Shown here: one piece after another, positions 26,393 through 36,076 of the stretch
How positions within the stretch are numbered: the first letter of the stretch is position 1
Layout: each line of letters begins with the position of its first letter
DNA from: Synechococcus sp. BIOS-U3-1
GTDB taxonomy: Bacteria; Cyanobacteriota; Cyanobacteriia; PCC-6307; Cyanobiaceae
Direction of reading: 5' to 3'
Assembly (NCBI RefSeq): GCF_014279975.1
Contig: NZ_CP047936.1
Span: 2,356,001-2,420,000, forward strand
Length of the DNA: 64,000 nucleotides
Program-made: the position numbers and the translations under genes
The notes under the pieces: generated by a model
What the model was told of the DNA's origin: nothing
The model's database searches: none
Seen by the model: the letters and a program-made list of their open reading frames with translations, nothing else

Positions 26393-26842
26393 TCAGCTCT
26401 GCGTTGCGTATCCGCTTTCCACCAGATCTCGGAATCGGTCAATATTCGCTTGAAGTTCCTTGGTCACAATTCCACCGAGAATGCTGGGTTCCATCAAGGG
26501 GGCAAGAACACCTGGGAGTTCGTAGGTGACGCTGAGTTTTACCGCCGTGAGCTGAGGTTGTTCTGCGTAAAAGCGCACCCCTCCCTTGGTGGGCAAACCT
26601 CCCACCGACTCCCAGTGGAGTTGCTGGGCTTCAACTCTCTGAGTGATTCGAGCCTTCCAATGAAAACGGAAACCTTGAGCTGCAAGTGTCCAGTCGGTGA
26701 GATCGGGATCGTCGAGGGTCTTAACAGATTCGATCCAACGCATCCACTTGGGCATCGCCTCCAGATCGCTCCAGACATGCCAAACCCGCTCAACGGGAGC
26801 CTTGACCTCAGTGGTTACGGAATGTTCGAGCCAACGTCCCAT
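26393..26842 (-). CDS. SRPBCC/START-like domain protein
   Basis: A 149-residue protein of the SRPBCC (polyketide cyclase/START-like) superfamily, with the typical opening VTTEVKAPVERVWHVWSDLEAMPKWM and a long C-terminal helix (KELQANIDRFRDLVES). The fold makes a deep hydrophobic pocket for lipids or pigments. It follows crtQ by only 3 nt on the same strand, so a role with carotenoids is plausible but inferred. Such crtQ-SRPBCC neighbourhood is common in cyanobacteria as I recall it. Confidence 0.82.
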   Translation of the reverse strand: MGRWLEHSVTTEVKAPVERVWHVWSDLEAMPKWMRWIESVKTLDDPDLTDWTLAAQGFRFHWKARITQRVEAQQLHWESVGGLPTKGGVRFYAEQPQLTAVKLSVTYELPGVLAPLMEPSILGGIVTKELQANIDRFRDLVESGYATQS

Positions 26843-26845
26843 CGG

Positions 26846-28318
26846 TCAGGCAACTGCGGAGTTCACGGAAAGTCGAGCCGGTTGCCCCAGGATGGCGGCA
26901 GCGGCCAGGTGTCCACTCATGGTGGCTCCTTCCATCGAGTCGATGTAATCCTGGCGGGTATAGCTCCCGGCTAGGAAAAAATTGCTGATTGGTGTGCTCT
27001 GGTCAGGTCGGTAAGGCTCCATACCCGGCGCTTCTCTGTAGAGGGACTGAGCCAGCTTCACAACATTGCTCCAGGTGAGTGTGAGATTTCCAGCGGATGG
27101 GAACAGCTCTCGAACCTGACGATCAGTGTGCTCAACGATCTCTTTGACAGATTTCCGCATCCAGGGATCTCCAGGAGTCAGCACACACTGGAGCAGCGAC
27201 CCTTCACCGTCTTTGCGGTAATCCTCAGGGCTCGCTAAAGCAAGATCCGCAAAACAACTGAAGTCAGCATCAGCGGTGTAAAGCAGGTTATTCAGCCCGG
27301 CTGGCTGACTCAGATCGCGACGACTGACACCATTGCTTTCACCGAGTTCTGTGACCCAGCCGTCGTAACGCAACTGAACAGTGGCAACCGGAACCGCTTC
27401 GAGATTGTGAATGGCCTCAAATTGCGGGAAACGGCGCCATTCATCTGGAAGCAAACGCTGGATACCAGGCACATCACAAGCAGCCAAATAGGCATCGGCA
27501 ACAACATGCTGCTCGCCATCAGGGGTGCCCAGCTTCAGACCCGTCACTTCGGGGTGACTCCCCTCACTGAACTCGACCTGCTTCACAGGGTGGCGGAGGT
27601 GCAGCTTGCCTCCTCGCTGCTGGATGTAATCAAGAATTGGACCGGTCAGCCAACGATGGGGTGATCCTTTGAGCAGATTGAGCTTGGAAGCCTCGGTTTT
27701 GGCCGCAAACATCATGAAGATGGTCAGCATGCAACGGGCCGAAATCGTCTTGCAATCAATGAAACCAAGCGCGTAAGCGACGGGGTTCCACATCCTGCGG
27801 ATGCTCTCCGGGCTGCCACCATGGCCCACGAACCAGTCATAAAAACTGACTGAATCCAGCGCTCGGATGGTGCGCATCGCTCCTTCGTAATCGACCAGGC
27901 CCCTAACAATCGGGCTGGTGCCAAGGGCTAGAGCATTGCGCAGCTTGTCAATCCAACCCAGCTGGGGGGTGGTGAAAAAGGCTTTAAGACCATTGAAAGG
28001 AGCACCGATCGGAAATCGGAAATCCAGTTCCCTCAGGTCTCCACCCTGATTCACAAACAGATGGGTGTGGTCCTTGGGAAGCAGATTGTCGAAAGCGCCC
28101 ACCTTGCGCATCAGCGCGAACAGGTTCGCGTAATTGAAAAAGAAGACATGCAACCCCATCTCAATGTGGTTGCCATCAGGGTCCACCCAACTGCCCACCT
28201 TTCCACCCATGAAGGGACGAGCCTCGTAGAGATTCACCTCATGGCCTGCATCTACCAGATCCACAGCAGCGGAGAGGCCAGCCAGCCCAGAACCCACAAT
28301 CGCGACCCGCACCGTCAT
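26846..28318 (-). CDS. crtQ: Zeta-carotene desaturase
   Basis: A 490-residue FAD enzyme of the plant-type carotenoid desaturase family, converting zeta-carotene to lycopene. The FAD-binding N-terminus [21 protein letters not shown] is followed by [13 protein letters not shown] and the ZDS-typical [17 protein letters not shown]; the C-terminus has [19 protein letters not shown], the second flavin motif. ATG at 28318 gives a short N-terminus before the glycine-rich loop; an upstream GTG is possible. It is the first gene of a leftward unit with the SRPBCC and lipoprotein genes. Divergent from the HesB gene. Confidence 0.95.
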   Translation of the reverse strand: MTVRVAIVGSGLAGLSAAVDLVDAGHEVNLYEARPFMGGKVGSWVDPDGNHIEMGLHVFFFNYANLFALMRKVGAFDNLLPKDHTHLFVNQGGDLRELDFRFPIGAPFNGLKAFFTTPQLGWIDKLRNALALGTSPIVRGLVDYEGAMRTIRALDSVSFYDWFVGHGGSPESIRRMWNPVAYALGFIDCKTISARCMLTIFMMFAAKTEASKLNLLKGSPHRWLTGPILDYIQQRGGKLHLRHPVKQVEFSEGSHPEVTGLKLGTPDGEQHVVADAYLAACDVPGIQRLLPDEWRRFPQFEAIHNLEAVPVATVQLRYDGWVTELGESNGVSRRDLSQPAGLNNLLYTADADFSCFADLALASPEDYRKDGEGSLLQCVLTPGDPWMRKSVKEIVEHTDRQVRELFPSAGNLTLTWSNVVKLAQSLYREAPGMEPYRPDQSTPISNFFLAGSYTRQDYIDSMEGATMSGHLAAAAILGQPARLSVNSAVA

Positions 28319-28423
28319 GAGCACAACTGCGAGGACTCTATGAATTGATCAGGCTGAACTGCTTTAGGCAGAACAACAGAAGGATCCATAAAGTAAGTAC
28401 AGGATCCAGTGCCAGTGCCTCCG

Positions 28424-28834
28424 ATGTCCAGCATCGAAACCACAGCGGAGACTGCGATAGCCAGTCAGTCTCATACCGCAAGAGACGGGAAAGGCATCCT
28501 GATTACGGGGCCTGCCATGCAGCAGCTGGCAAGACTGTGCAGCGATCAAGGAAGCCAACAGGTTCTGAGGGTGGGCGTGCGCTCGGGAGGCTGCAGCGGC
28601 ATGAGTTACACGATGGATTTCGTGCCTGGTGCAGACATTCAGGACGATGATGAGAGATATCAATACGAAGCACCTGATGGCGCCTGCTTCGAAGTGATCT
28701 GTGATCCCAAAAGCTTGCTCTACATCTATGGAATGCAGCTGGACTTCAGCACTGCGCTGATCGGTGGCGGCTTCAATTTCACCAACCCCAACGCCACTCA
28801 GACCTGCGGCTGCGGAAGCTCCTTCGCCGTTTGA
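28424..28834 (+). CDS. HesB/IscA family iron-sulfur assembly protein
   Basis: A 136-residue A-type carrier for iron-sulfur clusters. The three conserved cysteines are in RSGGCSGMSY and the C-terminal CGCGSSF; the core begins ITGPAMQQLARLCSDQG. A serine/alanine-rich 25-residue N-terminal extension precedes it. A GTG at 28409 is an alternative start; the ATG at 28424 is preferred. Followed after 63 nt by a TPR gene on the same strand. In phototrophs such carriers serve photosystem I and other FeS proteins. Confidence 0.92.
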   Translation: MSSIETTAETAIASQSHTARDGKGILITGPAMQQLARLCSDQGSQQVLRVGVRSGGCSGMSYTMDFVPGADIQDDDERYQYEAPDGACFEVICDPKSLLYIYGMQLDFSTALIGGGFNFTNPNATQTCGCGSSFAV

Positions 28835-28897
28835 TCCTTCAGGGAGCAACAAGCTGCTGTGGGAATCTGAAGACACTGCCCGACCGATCAGCACTCC

Positions 28898-29317
28898 ATG
28901 GAGTCCAGCCAGGAAAGTCTCTTCCAGCAGGCGATGAACCGTTACCAGCAAGGAGCTCCCGTGCAGGAGTTACTCGCTGATTTTGAGACCATCACCGCAG
29001 CGGCACCTCGCCAGTCAGCAGGCTGGACATGCCTGGCATGGCTGCAGTTGCTAAGTGACCAGTCCGATGAAGCTCTGCGTTCTGCGCGGATGGCGGTCAA
29101 GCTGAACAACCAGGATCCTCAGGCCCGCATCAATTTGTGTTTAGCGATGCTGGAAACCAAAGCCAAAGGAGTCAGAGATCAGATTGAAGTGATTCAGCAG
29201 GTGCTGGCACTTGCACCTGAAGTGGCTGTTGAGTTGAAGGAATCGATTGAAGACGGTCTCAAACGCCGACCGGAATGGCCGGCACTACTCAAGGTGAAGG
29301 CCTGGCTGGAGCTCTGA
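28898..29317 (+). CDS. Small TPR-repeat protein
   Basis: A 139-residue, all-helical protein with about three TPR-like units: SLFQQAMNRYQQGAPVQELL, APRQSAGWTCLAWLQLLSDQ and KLNNQDPQARINLCLAM. Such proteins act as scaffolds. It ends 1 nt before the LpxB-like gene on the same strand, so the two are likely co-expressed. No partner can be named. Confidence 0.75.
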   Translation: MESSQESLFQQAMNRYQQGAPVQELLADFETITAAAPRQSAGWTCLAWLQLLSDQSDEALRSARMAVKLNNQDPQARINLCLAMLETKAKGVRDQIEVIQQVLALAPEVAVELKESIEDGLKRRPEWPALLKVKAWLEL

Positions 29318-29318
29318 A

Positions 29319-30524
29319 GTGAGCCGACTGCTGCTGCTCAGCAACGGCCATGGGGAGGATCTGTCCGGTGCGCTGCTTGGGCAGGCACTTCAGTGCGAAG
29401 GCCATGCGGTGGACGCCCTTCCCCTTGTGGGCAAGGGACAGCCTTATCGAGATGCAGGCATCGCACTGATCGGGGGTACCCAAGAATTCAGCACAGGAGG
29501 CCTTGGGTACACCAGCTTGCGAGGTCGGCTGACCGAGCTGTTGCAGGGACAAGTCGTCTATCTGCTACGCCGCTTGCTGAGGTTGCTGCGTATCGCTAGG
29601 CGTTACGACCAAGTGGTCGTCATTGGAGATGTGATTCCAGTGATGGCCGCTTGGCTCAGCAGACGACCTGTCGCGACCTATCTCGTGGCGTACTCAAGTC
29701 ACTATGAGGGGAGGTTACGGCTGCCCTGGCCATGTGCTGAATGCTTGCGTAGCCCCCGTTTTCAGGCCGTATTCAGCCGCGACCAGCTCAGTGCGGACGA
29801 TCTGAGCTCCCAACTGCGCAAGCCCGTCACGTTTCTGGGAAATCCGTTTATGGATCCGATCCTTAGGGACGACAGACGCTTGCCACAGGCACGCCGACGA
29901 CTGGGACTACTGCCAGGGAGCCGCCGGCCTGAACTGGAGCAGAACCTGGTTCTTCTGCTGGGAGTGGTTGAACAACTGCCGGCTGCGTTGCTGAGCAGCG
30001 GTGAACTGCAACTTGATCTGGCACTGGTGTCCTCTCTTTCCGACGCTGCACTGTCAGAACTGGTTGTCCCGATCGGCTGGAGCCTCAAGAGAGCCGACCA
30101 GGGGCAAACAATCCTGCTGCGTCAAGACACGCACCGAGTGCAGATCCACCGTGGAGGCTTCGGAGCAGTGCTTCACAGTTCCGATCTGCTGCTCTGCATG
30201 GCAGGAACAGCAGCAGAACAGGCCGTGGGTCTGGCCCGACCGGTCCTGCAGTTGGTGGGTCGAGGTCCTCAGTTCACCGCCGGATTTGCGGAAGCTCAGC
30301 GCCGCTTACTGGGTCCAACCGTGTTTTGTGTGGATGGCGAGGCGGGTGCACCAGCAACCCTGGAAAGCACAGCTGGATTAGCCCTCGAGCTTCTGGAGCG
30401 CAGCCAGCGAGATCAGCAGCTGAAGCGTCGCTGCCAGGAGGAAGCCTTGAACCGCCTTGGCAAGGCCGGCGGTGGCAGCAGGATGGCGGCATCGATTTCA
30501 CAGTTGTTGCCGTTGTCCGAATGA
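29319..30524 (+). CDS. Lipid-A-disaccharide synthase-related protein
   Basis: A 401-residue GT-B-type protein of the cyanobacterial LpxB-like family. Motifs: LLLLSNGHGEDLSGALLG at the N-terminus, VVVIGDVIPVMAAW, TFLGNPFMDP and LGLLPGSRRPELEQNL, and the C-terminal LLCMAGTAAEQAVGLARPVLQLVG, which resembles UDP-sugar binding. It is not a standard LpxB and its substrate is not known. GTG start at 29319. The next gene begins in an ATGA overlap. Confidence 0.85.
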   Translation: MSRLLLLSNGHGEDLSGALLGQALQCEGHAVDALPLVGKGQPYRDAGIALIGGTQEFSTGGLGYTSLRGRLTELLQGQVVYLLRRLLRLLRIARRYDQVVVIGDVIPVMAAWLSRRPVATYLVAYSSHYEGRLRLPWPCAECLRSPRFQAVFSRDQLSADDLSSQLRKPVTFLGNPFMDPILRDDRRLPQARRRLGLLPGSRRPELEQNLVLLLGVVEQLPAALLSSGELQLDLALVSSLSDAALSELVVPIGWSLKRADQGQTILLRQDTHRVQIHRGGFGAVLHSSDLLLCMAGTAAEQAVGLARPVLQLVGRGPQFTAGFAEAQRRLLGPTVFCVDGEAGAPATLESTAGLALELLERSQRDQQLKRRCQEEALNRLGKAGGGSRMAASISQLLPLSE

Positions 30525-30796
30525 GTGAGCCGAGCTCCGAACCCGCCTGGAAACGCTGGCTGGATCGCATCCTTGTTCTGAATGTCTTCCTGGTCATCGC
30601 TGGGGCTGGTTGGTTCGCTGTTGCAGTCATTGGAAGCAGTCAGGGCCTTGAAGCACCCATGCGATTGTTCATGCGCCTTTGGGAACCCCTTTTCACCCCA
30701 GCCATTGGCCTGCTGATGGGCGCAGCCGTACTCAGCGGTTGCTGGAGCTGGTGGCAACGTCGAGTGCAACGGGCAAGGTCGGACAGAGAAAGTTGA
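30521..30796 (+). CDS. Small membrane protein, unknown
   Basis: A 91-residue protein with two hydrophobic helices (about 18-38 and 58-78) and a basic C-terminal tail (WWQRRVQRARSDRES). The ATG at 30521 overlaps the stop of the LpxB-like gene (ATGA), supporting both reality and coupled translation. Its last 65 nt overlap the 3' end of the convergent TIGR01777-type gene. Function unknown; it may form a membrane partner for the LpxB-like protein. Confidence 0.65.
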   Translation: MSEPSSEPAWKRWLDRILVLNVFLVIAGAGWFAVAVIGSSQGLEAPMRLFMRLWEPLFTPAIGLLMGAAVLSGCWSWWQRRVQRARSDRES

Positions 30797-31676
30797 AGCC
30801 AAGGGCATCGAGTCGACTCGAACTCACAAACTGCCCCTCAAGAACAACCTTGGAGCCATCACCCAGCAGCAGCTGCAGCATGGGACCGGGCACGGCCAGC
30901 AGACTTGGTCTGCCGAGACAACGGCCAAGACTTCCAGCAAAGACAGCCATGGTCACAGGGTCGGGGGCCACGGCGTTGATCACCCCAGACCAGGAGTCTG
31001 TTTCCAGGGAGCTCTGAATGATCCGGCATAAATCGCCACGTTCAATCCAGCTCATCCATTGCTGACCAGAACCGATCGGGCCACCGAAGCCTGCGCGGAA
31101 CACGGGCAGCATTTTGGCGAGAGCCCCTCCTTCTGATGACAAGACAATGCCGATTCGCAGCACGACGAGCCGAGTAGCTGCAGGCTTTTCAGCGGCAGCC
31201 TGCTCCCACTTCTGACAAAGACATGCAAGAAAATCCTGACCTACAGGACTGCTCTCCTCAAAGCGACCATCAAGACTGGTCCCGAAATAGCCAACAGCCG
31301 AAGCATTCACCAACACGGATGGAGGCTTGGCAAGCGTGGCTAATGCGCTCACAAGGTGACGAGTTGTACCCAGACGACTGGATTCCAATGTTTCAAGGTG
31401 CTGAACGGTCCAGCGCTGTTCTGCGATCGGTTCACCGGCGAGATTCACTACGCCGTCACTGGCGGCTAGCGCATCGTGCAGAAGCGTGGAAGGAGCCCAA
31501 TTAGACGATTCAGCTGGATCCAGCTGAATCCACTCAAGACGACTTGCAATGTCAGCGGAGAAAGCTGCCGGAGAGGCACTGCGACTGACGATGGTGAGTT
31601 GATGGCCCGCGGCCTGCAGAACGGGAATTAGACCTCGGCCAACCAAGCCCGTGCATCCGATCAGCAGAAGGCGCAT
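30732..31676 (-). CDS. TIGR01777-family NAD-dependent epimerase-like protein
   Basis: A 314-residue extended SDR protein. The dinucleotide motif LLIGCTGLVGRGL is at residues 4-16, DGVVNLAGEPIAEQRW marks the family, NASAVGYFGTS holds the active-site tyrosine, and GGPIGSGQQWMSWIERGDL is the C-terminal signature. The group includes YfcH and the plant SDR39U1; activity and substrate are unknown, and an old link to cell-division inhibition is weak. The end overlaps the small membrane protein gene by 65 nt, most of it coding for the C-terminal tail. Confidence 0.88.
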   Translation of the reverse strand: MRLLLIGCTGLVGRGLIPVLQAAGHQLTIVSRSASPAAFSADIASRLEWIQLDPAESSNWAPSTLLHDALAASDGVVNLAGEPIAEQRWTVQHLETLESSRLGTTRHLVSALATLAKPPSVLVNASAVGYFGTSLDGRFEESSPVGQDFLACLCQKWEQAAAEKPAATRLVVLRIGIVLSSEGGALAKMLPVFRAGFGGPIGSGQQWMSWIERGDLCRIIQSSLETDSWSGVINAVAPDPVTMAVFAGSLGRCLGRPSLLAVPGPMLQLLLGDGSKVVLEGQFVSSSRLDALGFNFLCPTLPVALDVATSSSNR

Positions 31677-31703
31677 GGCAATGGCAGCGTCAGGTTTTCA
31701 AGG

Positions 31704-32981
31704 TTAGGAAGCGATCGAGGGATCAGTGTCTTCAACTGGCAGGGTGAGATTCATCTTGCGAGCCAAGGGCACTAGGGCAAAGCCCTGGATGAAGAGGCCA
31801 AAAAGCACCACGGCCAGAGCAAGAGAAGGCATGGAAACACCCCAGCTCACACCTGGCGTGGACCAGGCCTTGATGGCCATTGCGATGGGCACCGCGCCAC
31901 GCAAACCTGCCCAGCACACAAAGATTCTTTCGCTATGGCTGAAGGGGGTGCGCCACAGAAGGATCTGCACCATCAGCAAACGCACGAGCTGCATCACCAA
32001 AAACAGCACGAAAGCGAGACCGGCGGCATGCACCACATCCTGAGGATTCACCACCAGCCCCATGCAGAGAAACAGCAGGAGCTCCGCCATTTTTGCGTAG
32101 CTGGAATGGGCTTCCTCTAAGCCGTTTTGGTCAAGGTCGGCACTGTTTCCAAGGACCAGCCCGGCCACATAGGCCGCGAGCAGTGGACTGCCACCCAGCA
32201 ATGAAGTGCCACCGCTCAGCACCATCAGTAAGGCGAGGCTAACCACAGGCAACATCGACGTCTGGTTCAGCCCCAGGCGTGTTCCCAGCAACTGCACCGT
32301 GAGACTGCCGCCGAGGAAACCGATCAGAATCCCGAGCAGGAACTGACGCGTCAGATCCGTGACCAACAAGCCAGCGCCGACCCCCTCGCCACCGGCCAGT
32401 GCCAGAGCCAGTCCGGCAAGAACGACGGCAATGGGATCGTTAAAGCCCGACTCGCACTCGATCAGATCCGTGAGCGGCTTCGGCAGACGGCCCTGAAGCG
32501 GACGCAACAGAGCCAGAACAGCCGAAGCATCGGTGCTCGCGACCATGGCCCCAACGAAAAGACTGCGAGGGAGAAGAACGGAGACCGAGTCTGTTCCTTG
32601 CGCCAGACCAAAGCCGCAGACCACCAGAGTGATCAGCGCTGCGGTCATCAAGACTCCGATGGTGGCCAAACGAGCCGCCGGGCGAATCACACCACGCACC
32701 TGCTGCCAGTTCGTCGTGAGACCTCCGAAAAACAGCACCAGCACGAGTGCTGCTTCGGTGATCTGCTTGGCCTGGTCAACACTCAGCAGTGTGATTGCAC
32801 GGCTGGCGGAAACATCCACGTGATTTTCAATCAGCAGACCGAGCAGCAGCACCATGAGGATTCCAGGAATCCTGACCCTGGCCGCCAGGTCATCCAGCAG
32901 GACTGCAACCAGCAGCAACCCACCGAATGCAACCAGATAAAGCGAGAGACCGTTGTCCAAACCGACTGCAGAAGTGGTCAT
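31704..32981 (-). CDS. Cation/proton antiporter (CPA1 type)
   Basis: A 425-residue polytopic protein with about 12 helices. Its signatures include ARVRIPGILMVLLLGLLIENH, LVLFFGGLTTNW, the DASAVLALL segment and the ND-type ion-binding motif in CESGFNDPIAVVLAGL. It most probably exchanges Na+ or K+ for protons across the plasma membrane. The frame is open to 33098, but that would run into ndhO; ATG at 32981 is used. It shares a 37-nt divergent gap with ndhO, so the promoters must extend into coding DNA. Ends 27 nt from the epimerase gene start. Confidence 0.87.
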   Translation of the reverse strand: MTTSAVGLDNGLSLYLVAFGGLLLVAVLLDDLAARVRIPGILMVLLLGLLIENHVDVSASRAITLLSVDQAKQITEAALVLVLFFGGLTTNWQQVRGVIRPAARLATIGVLMTAALITLVVCGFGLAQGTDSVSVLLPRSLFVGAMVASTDASAVLALLRPLQGRLPKPLTDLIECESGFNDPIAVVLAGLALALAGGEGVGAGLLVTDLTRQFLLGILIGFLGGSLTVQLLGTRLGLNQTSMLPVVSLALLMVLSGGTSLLGGSPLLAAYVAGLVLGNSADLDQNGLEEAHSSYAKMAELLLFLCMGLVVNPQDVVHAAGLAFVLFLVMQLVRLLMVQILLWRTPFSHSERIFVCWAGLRGAVPIAMAIKAWSTPGVSWGVSMPSLALAVVLFGLFIQGFALVPLARKMNLTLPVEDTDPSIAS

Positions 32982-33018
32982 GAAGGGTTCTAGCCTGACC
33001 GGCGAATAACGACCCGTA

Positions 33019-33276
33019 ATGGCAGAGACAGAGTCGAGCCCTGCACCAGCTGCCAAGCCCCCCGCGCCCCTGAAGAAGGGAGCGTTGGTGCGGGTCAACC
33101 GAAAGGCCTATGCCGGCAGCGTGGAAGCCGGAGCTAGCGATCCTTATCCACCGGCGTACATCTTTGATGGTCCGGGCGAACTGTTGGTGGTGAAGGGCGA
33201 TTACGGACAGGTGCGTTGGCGGCGGCCGGTCCCAGATGTTTGGTTGCGCATCGATCAGCTGGAACCGTTCGCCTGA
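33019..33276 (+). CDS. ndhO: NAD(P)H-quinone oxidoreductase subunit O
   Basis: An 85-residue soluble subunit of the photosynthetic NDH-1 complex. After a proline/alanine-rich N-terminal stretch, the family core runs [33 protein letters not shown], and ends [14 protein letters not shown], which match NdhO. It sits on the stromal side of NDH-1 and is linked to cyclic electron flow. The stop overlaps the last 22 nt of the large convergent membrane protein gene. NdhS was considered because both are small beta-barrel proteins, but the [10 protein letters not shown] end is specific to NdhO. Confidence 0.92.
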   Translation: MAETESSPAPAAKPPAPLKKGALVRVNRKAYAGSVEAGASDPYPPAYIFDGPGELLVVKGDYGQVRWRRPVPDVWLRIDQLEPFA

Positions 33277-35351
33277 GGATTGAGCGACTTCTCAACACTG
33301 GTGACCGCATCGGGAACCGACTGAATAGCCTCAGGAAGTCTCCAAATGGCGCCACCAAGAACTGCTGAAAGCGATTCAAGGCTCACAAGAATGGGATGCT
33401 GCCCATGCCGGGCGACTGCAACGGAAGCCACAGAGGCAGCAGACCAAGGATTCCAGCCTGCAAGCAACACCACACTGCGATAAGCGCTGGGCCAGGGAGT
33501 TTCAGGATGGGAGTTCTCCAGGAGCTCAAAGTGGTGAGCGGCCTCCATAGGCCGATTGGTCAGGACAGCCAGCAGAGCCAGCGTCCAGCGAGCAGAGTCA
33601 TCGGATGGATCCTGCTGAAGGCGTTCAAGAGCCGCGCGCCGCAGCGGTTCTCGATAGCTGAAATGGCCGTCAATCATGTGCTCGATCGCCACGCTGCTGA
33701 AGACAGGATCAAGACCTGCAGGCCCTTTCGCCAGTCCTGCCGCAAGCGGGGGAAACCGCTGTTCGAAACCAACGGGAGACTCTGCATCGATCCGTCGCGT
33801 CCAGAGGGAGTAACTGCCTCCCTCTGGACGAGGAAACACCTCCACCTCCTTAAAGACCCCGCTTTCACGCACGGCCTGATCGACGAAACTGGCAGATTTA
33901 CGGACCGACCCCTGGTCACCTTCAGCAAGCAAGACCCAGTGGGCATGGTCCAAAACAGGCCGGATGTGATCAGTGCTGCCGCCGAGCTGGCGACCCACCA
34001 AGCGGCCCCCGTTACGGCGGCCGTAAAAACTCACATTATGCTGATTGAGATCCGGGGTGCTGGGAACAACGATCAACGTGGTTGGCTCAGCGACAGGATC
34101 AGCGCCACCTGCTCTCTCAACGATCGCTTGAAGCGGAAAACGATTGCGCGGTCTCAGACGTGCGGACTGGGCAGTCCAAGCCGGTGCAACCGCGACCAGT
34201 GCTCCCGCCGTGAGAGCCAATCCTGGCAGCCAGGCTGATCGGGCGGGCCAGCGTTGACGGATCCATAGCCCCCATTGCCACCAGCCTCGGCTGAGCAATA
34301 ACAGCAACGGGGGTAACAAAGGGGCGATGTAACGAGAGTCCTTGTTTGGACTGAAATTTGTAAAAACCCAACCCAGCAAAAGGGTGCCTACCAACCAACG
34401 CCAAGCTGCCTTGCAATCGAGCGCATTGGAGTTCGCTTCGCTTTCAGCCCAGAAGCGCATCAAGAGCAACAACAGCCCGGCAATCCCAATGCAGAGCATG
34501 ACTAGACCAATTTGCTCAGGTAAGTGACGCAAATACCACAACCAACCCTCCACGCTGAAAACGCCAGGATCTCCCTCGATCGCTGCGGACTCAATCACGG
34601 CCCGATTCGTGCCCCCAAGGGTCGTGATCCAGTTGTGCCGAAGCCAGGGGAACACTGAAACCAAAACCAAGATCAATCCCACCAGCGCCTGCAGTCGCCG
34701 GCCTCGCCCAATGCGCTGGGCTGCAATGAGCGACCAGCCCAGCGCAGGCAGCAACACCAGAAGAGCGCTCTGTTTCACAAGCAGTGACAACGCCACAGCG
34801 AAAGCTGCGAGCAGAGCCTGCCACCAGTGACCTCCACCGCGTGGACTCCACCAGGCTCCCAACCGCCAAAGCGCCAACGTGACTAAAGCGGTCAAGGGCA
34901 GTTCCAGTACGTAGTCAGTCCTGAGTTCCAACAACATCGGTGCCAGAGCAACCGCCGCAGTTGCCAGCAAGGCGAATCCCCTGGCTGACCCTCTCGAGCG
35001 CAGGAGCTGGAGTGCCCAACCGGCACTGGAGAACAGCAGTAGCGCATTCCAGAGGCTCAGCGTCCACGCGGCCTGAGAAGGAGCATCGCCAGCCACGGCC
35101 ATCACCGTGCCGTTCACCAAGGACGCCAAAGGCGGGATCTTGGGCGAGAGGTCCAAAAGCGCATTCCACCCTTGCCAACCGCCTCCGGCCATGACTCCGA
35201 GAGCCCGACCATGGTCAAGCGCGCTGTTGAGGTAATCCGCCTGATCCCAAGACGGCAAGCCAGCGTGGTGGCCCCACCACAGACGATCAGCAACGGTGGA
35301 CACCACCCAGATCAGGATCAGCCAAAGACGGAACGGCCCAGCACCCATCAA
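33255..35351 (-). CDS. Large GT39-like membrane protein with helical C-terminus
   Basis: A 698-residue protein with about 12 membrane helices in the first ~420 residues and a soluble C-terminal part. The early loop [20 protein letters not shown] has the catalytic-type Asp expected for GT-C glycosyltransferases of the ArnT/dolichyl-phosphate-mannose type, and [14 protein letters not shown] resembles their second motif. The last ~150 residues look like TPR helices ([20 protein letters not shown]). Sugar donor and acceptor are unknown. The gene begins in a 4-nt overlap with the DnaJ-like gene end (35348-35351). Its 3' end overlaps ndhO by 22 nt. Confidence 0.75.
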   Translation of the reverse strand: MMGAGPFRLWLILIWVVSTVADRLWWGHHAGLPSWDQADYLNSALDHGRALGVMAGGGWQGWNALLDLSPKIPPLASLVNGTVMAVAGDAPSQAAWTLSLWNALLLFSSAGWALQLLRSRGSARGFALLATAAVALAPMLLELRTDYVLELPLTALVTLALWRLGAWWSPRGGGHWWQALLAAFAVALSLLVKQSALLVLLPALGWSLIAAQRIGRGRRLQALVGLILVLVSVFPWLRHNWITTLGGTNRAVIESAAIEGDPGVFSVEGWLWYLRHLPEQIGLVMLCIGIAGLLLLLMRFWAESEANSNALDCKAAWRWLVGTLLLGWVFTNFSPNKDSRYIAPLLPPLLLLLSRGWWQWGLWIRQRWPARSAWLPGLALTAGALVAVAPAWTAQSARLRPRNRFPLQAIVERAGGADPVAEPTTLIVVPSTPDLNQHNVSFYGRRNGGRLVGRQLGGSTDHIRPVLDHAHWVLLAEGDQGSVRKSASFVDQAVRESGVFKEVEVFPRPEGGSYSLWTRRIDAESPVGFEQRFPPLAAGLAKGPAGLDPVFSSVAIEHMIDGHFSYREPLRRAALERLQQDPSDDSARWTLALLAVLTNRPMEAAHHFELLENSHPETPWPSAYRSVVLLAGWNPWSAASVASVAVARHGQHPILVSLESLSAVLGGAIWRLPEAIQSVPDAVTSVEKSLNPQANGSS

Positions 35352-36076
35352 CCAATCTCCAGCCTGCGCCGTTCCTGCTGAAGACGCTGGCGCCGTTGAC
35401 GAGCCTCCCGCAGCATCTCCCGACCGTCATGGAGATAGCTGTCGACGTAACCCATCGTGTAACGCTCCAGCTCCGCCACGGCATCCTCCACCTGAGAGAG
35501 GCAGTGATAAAGGCTTAAGCCAAAGCCACGAGCTGATGGCGGAGTCGGCAACGATTGAAACAGGTTCTTGACCTTGTCCAAGCGGTTTCGACTCTGTTCC
35601 AGATAGGTGCAAAACGCGTCCATCAGATCATCGTCATAAGGATCAGCCGAAAGAGCTTTCAGTTCTGCAGAAAAAGGATTAATCACCTGACCGAGCAGAC
35701 GGTCGATCGGGGCATAGACCTTCTGAAGCCAAGTGGCCAGTGCCTGGTCTTCGCTGGCTCCCTGGCCTGCTGCACGTCGTGCCGCCTGACTGGCTCGGGC
35801 GTTGCGGGCACCGCGGGCCCGAGCCTCATCACGGGCTGACTCTGAATATCCGAACTCGCGATCAAAGCTGCGCCTGGTCTCGGGATCCCCGATTTGCTCC
35901 CAGGCGGCGTTGAGCGCCAGGATTCGCTCGTCATCGCCTCCTGCATCGGGATGGTGCTGCTTCACCAGGCGGCGATAGGCAGCTTTGAGCTCAGCCTGGG
36001 TGGCGCTCGATGTCACCTCAAGAACTGCATAGGGATCCTGGTGGTGATCCGAACGATTGGAGAACGCAGAGCTCAA
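35348..36076 (-). CDS. DnaJ-domain protein
   Basis: A 242-residue protein whose first ~75 residues form a J domain with the HPD motif ([12 protein letters not shown], near residue 41), [21 protein letters not shown] ahead of it. There is no zinc-finger or standard C-terminal substrate domain; instead a charged helical region, rich in Arg near [20 protein letters not shown], and a C-terminal coiled-coil-like part ([19 protein letters not shown]). It probably recruits DnaK to a specific partner. Start is TTG at 36076, in a TTGA overlap with cysK; the gene is therefore coupled to cysK upstream. Confidence 0.88.
   Translation of the reverse strand: MSSAFSNRSDHHQDPYAVLEVTSSATQAELKAAYRRLVKQHHPDAGGDDERILALNAAWEQIGDPETRRSFDREFGYSESARDEARARGARNARASQAARRAAGQGASEDQALATWLQKVYAPIDRLLGQVINPFSAELKALSADPYDDDLMDAFCTYLEQSRNRLDKVKNLFQSLPTPPSARGFGLSLYHCLSQVEDAVAELERYTMGYVDSYLHDGREMLREARQRRQRLQQERRRLEIG

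Noticed and set aside
33019-33276. NdhS
   Set aside because: Both NdhS and NdhO are small beta-barrel-like proteins, but the LKKGALVRV start and [10 protein letters not shown] end are those of NdhO.
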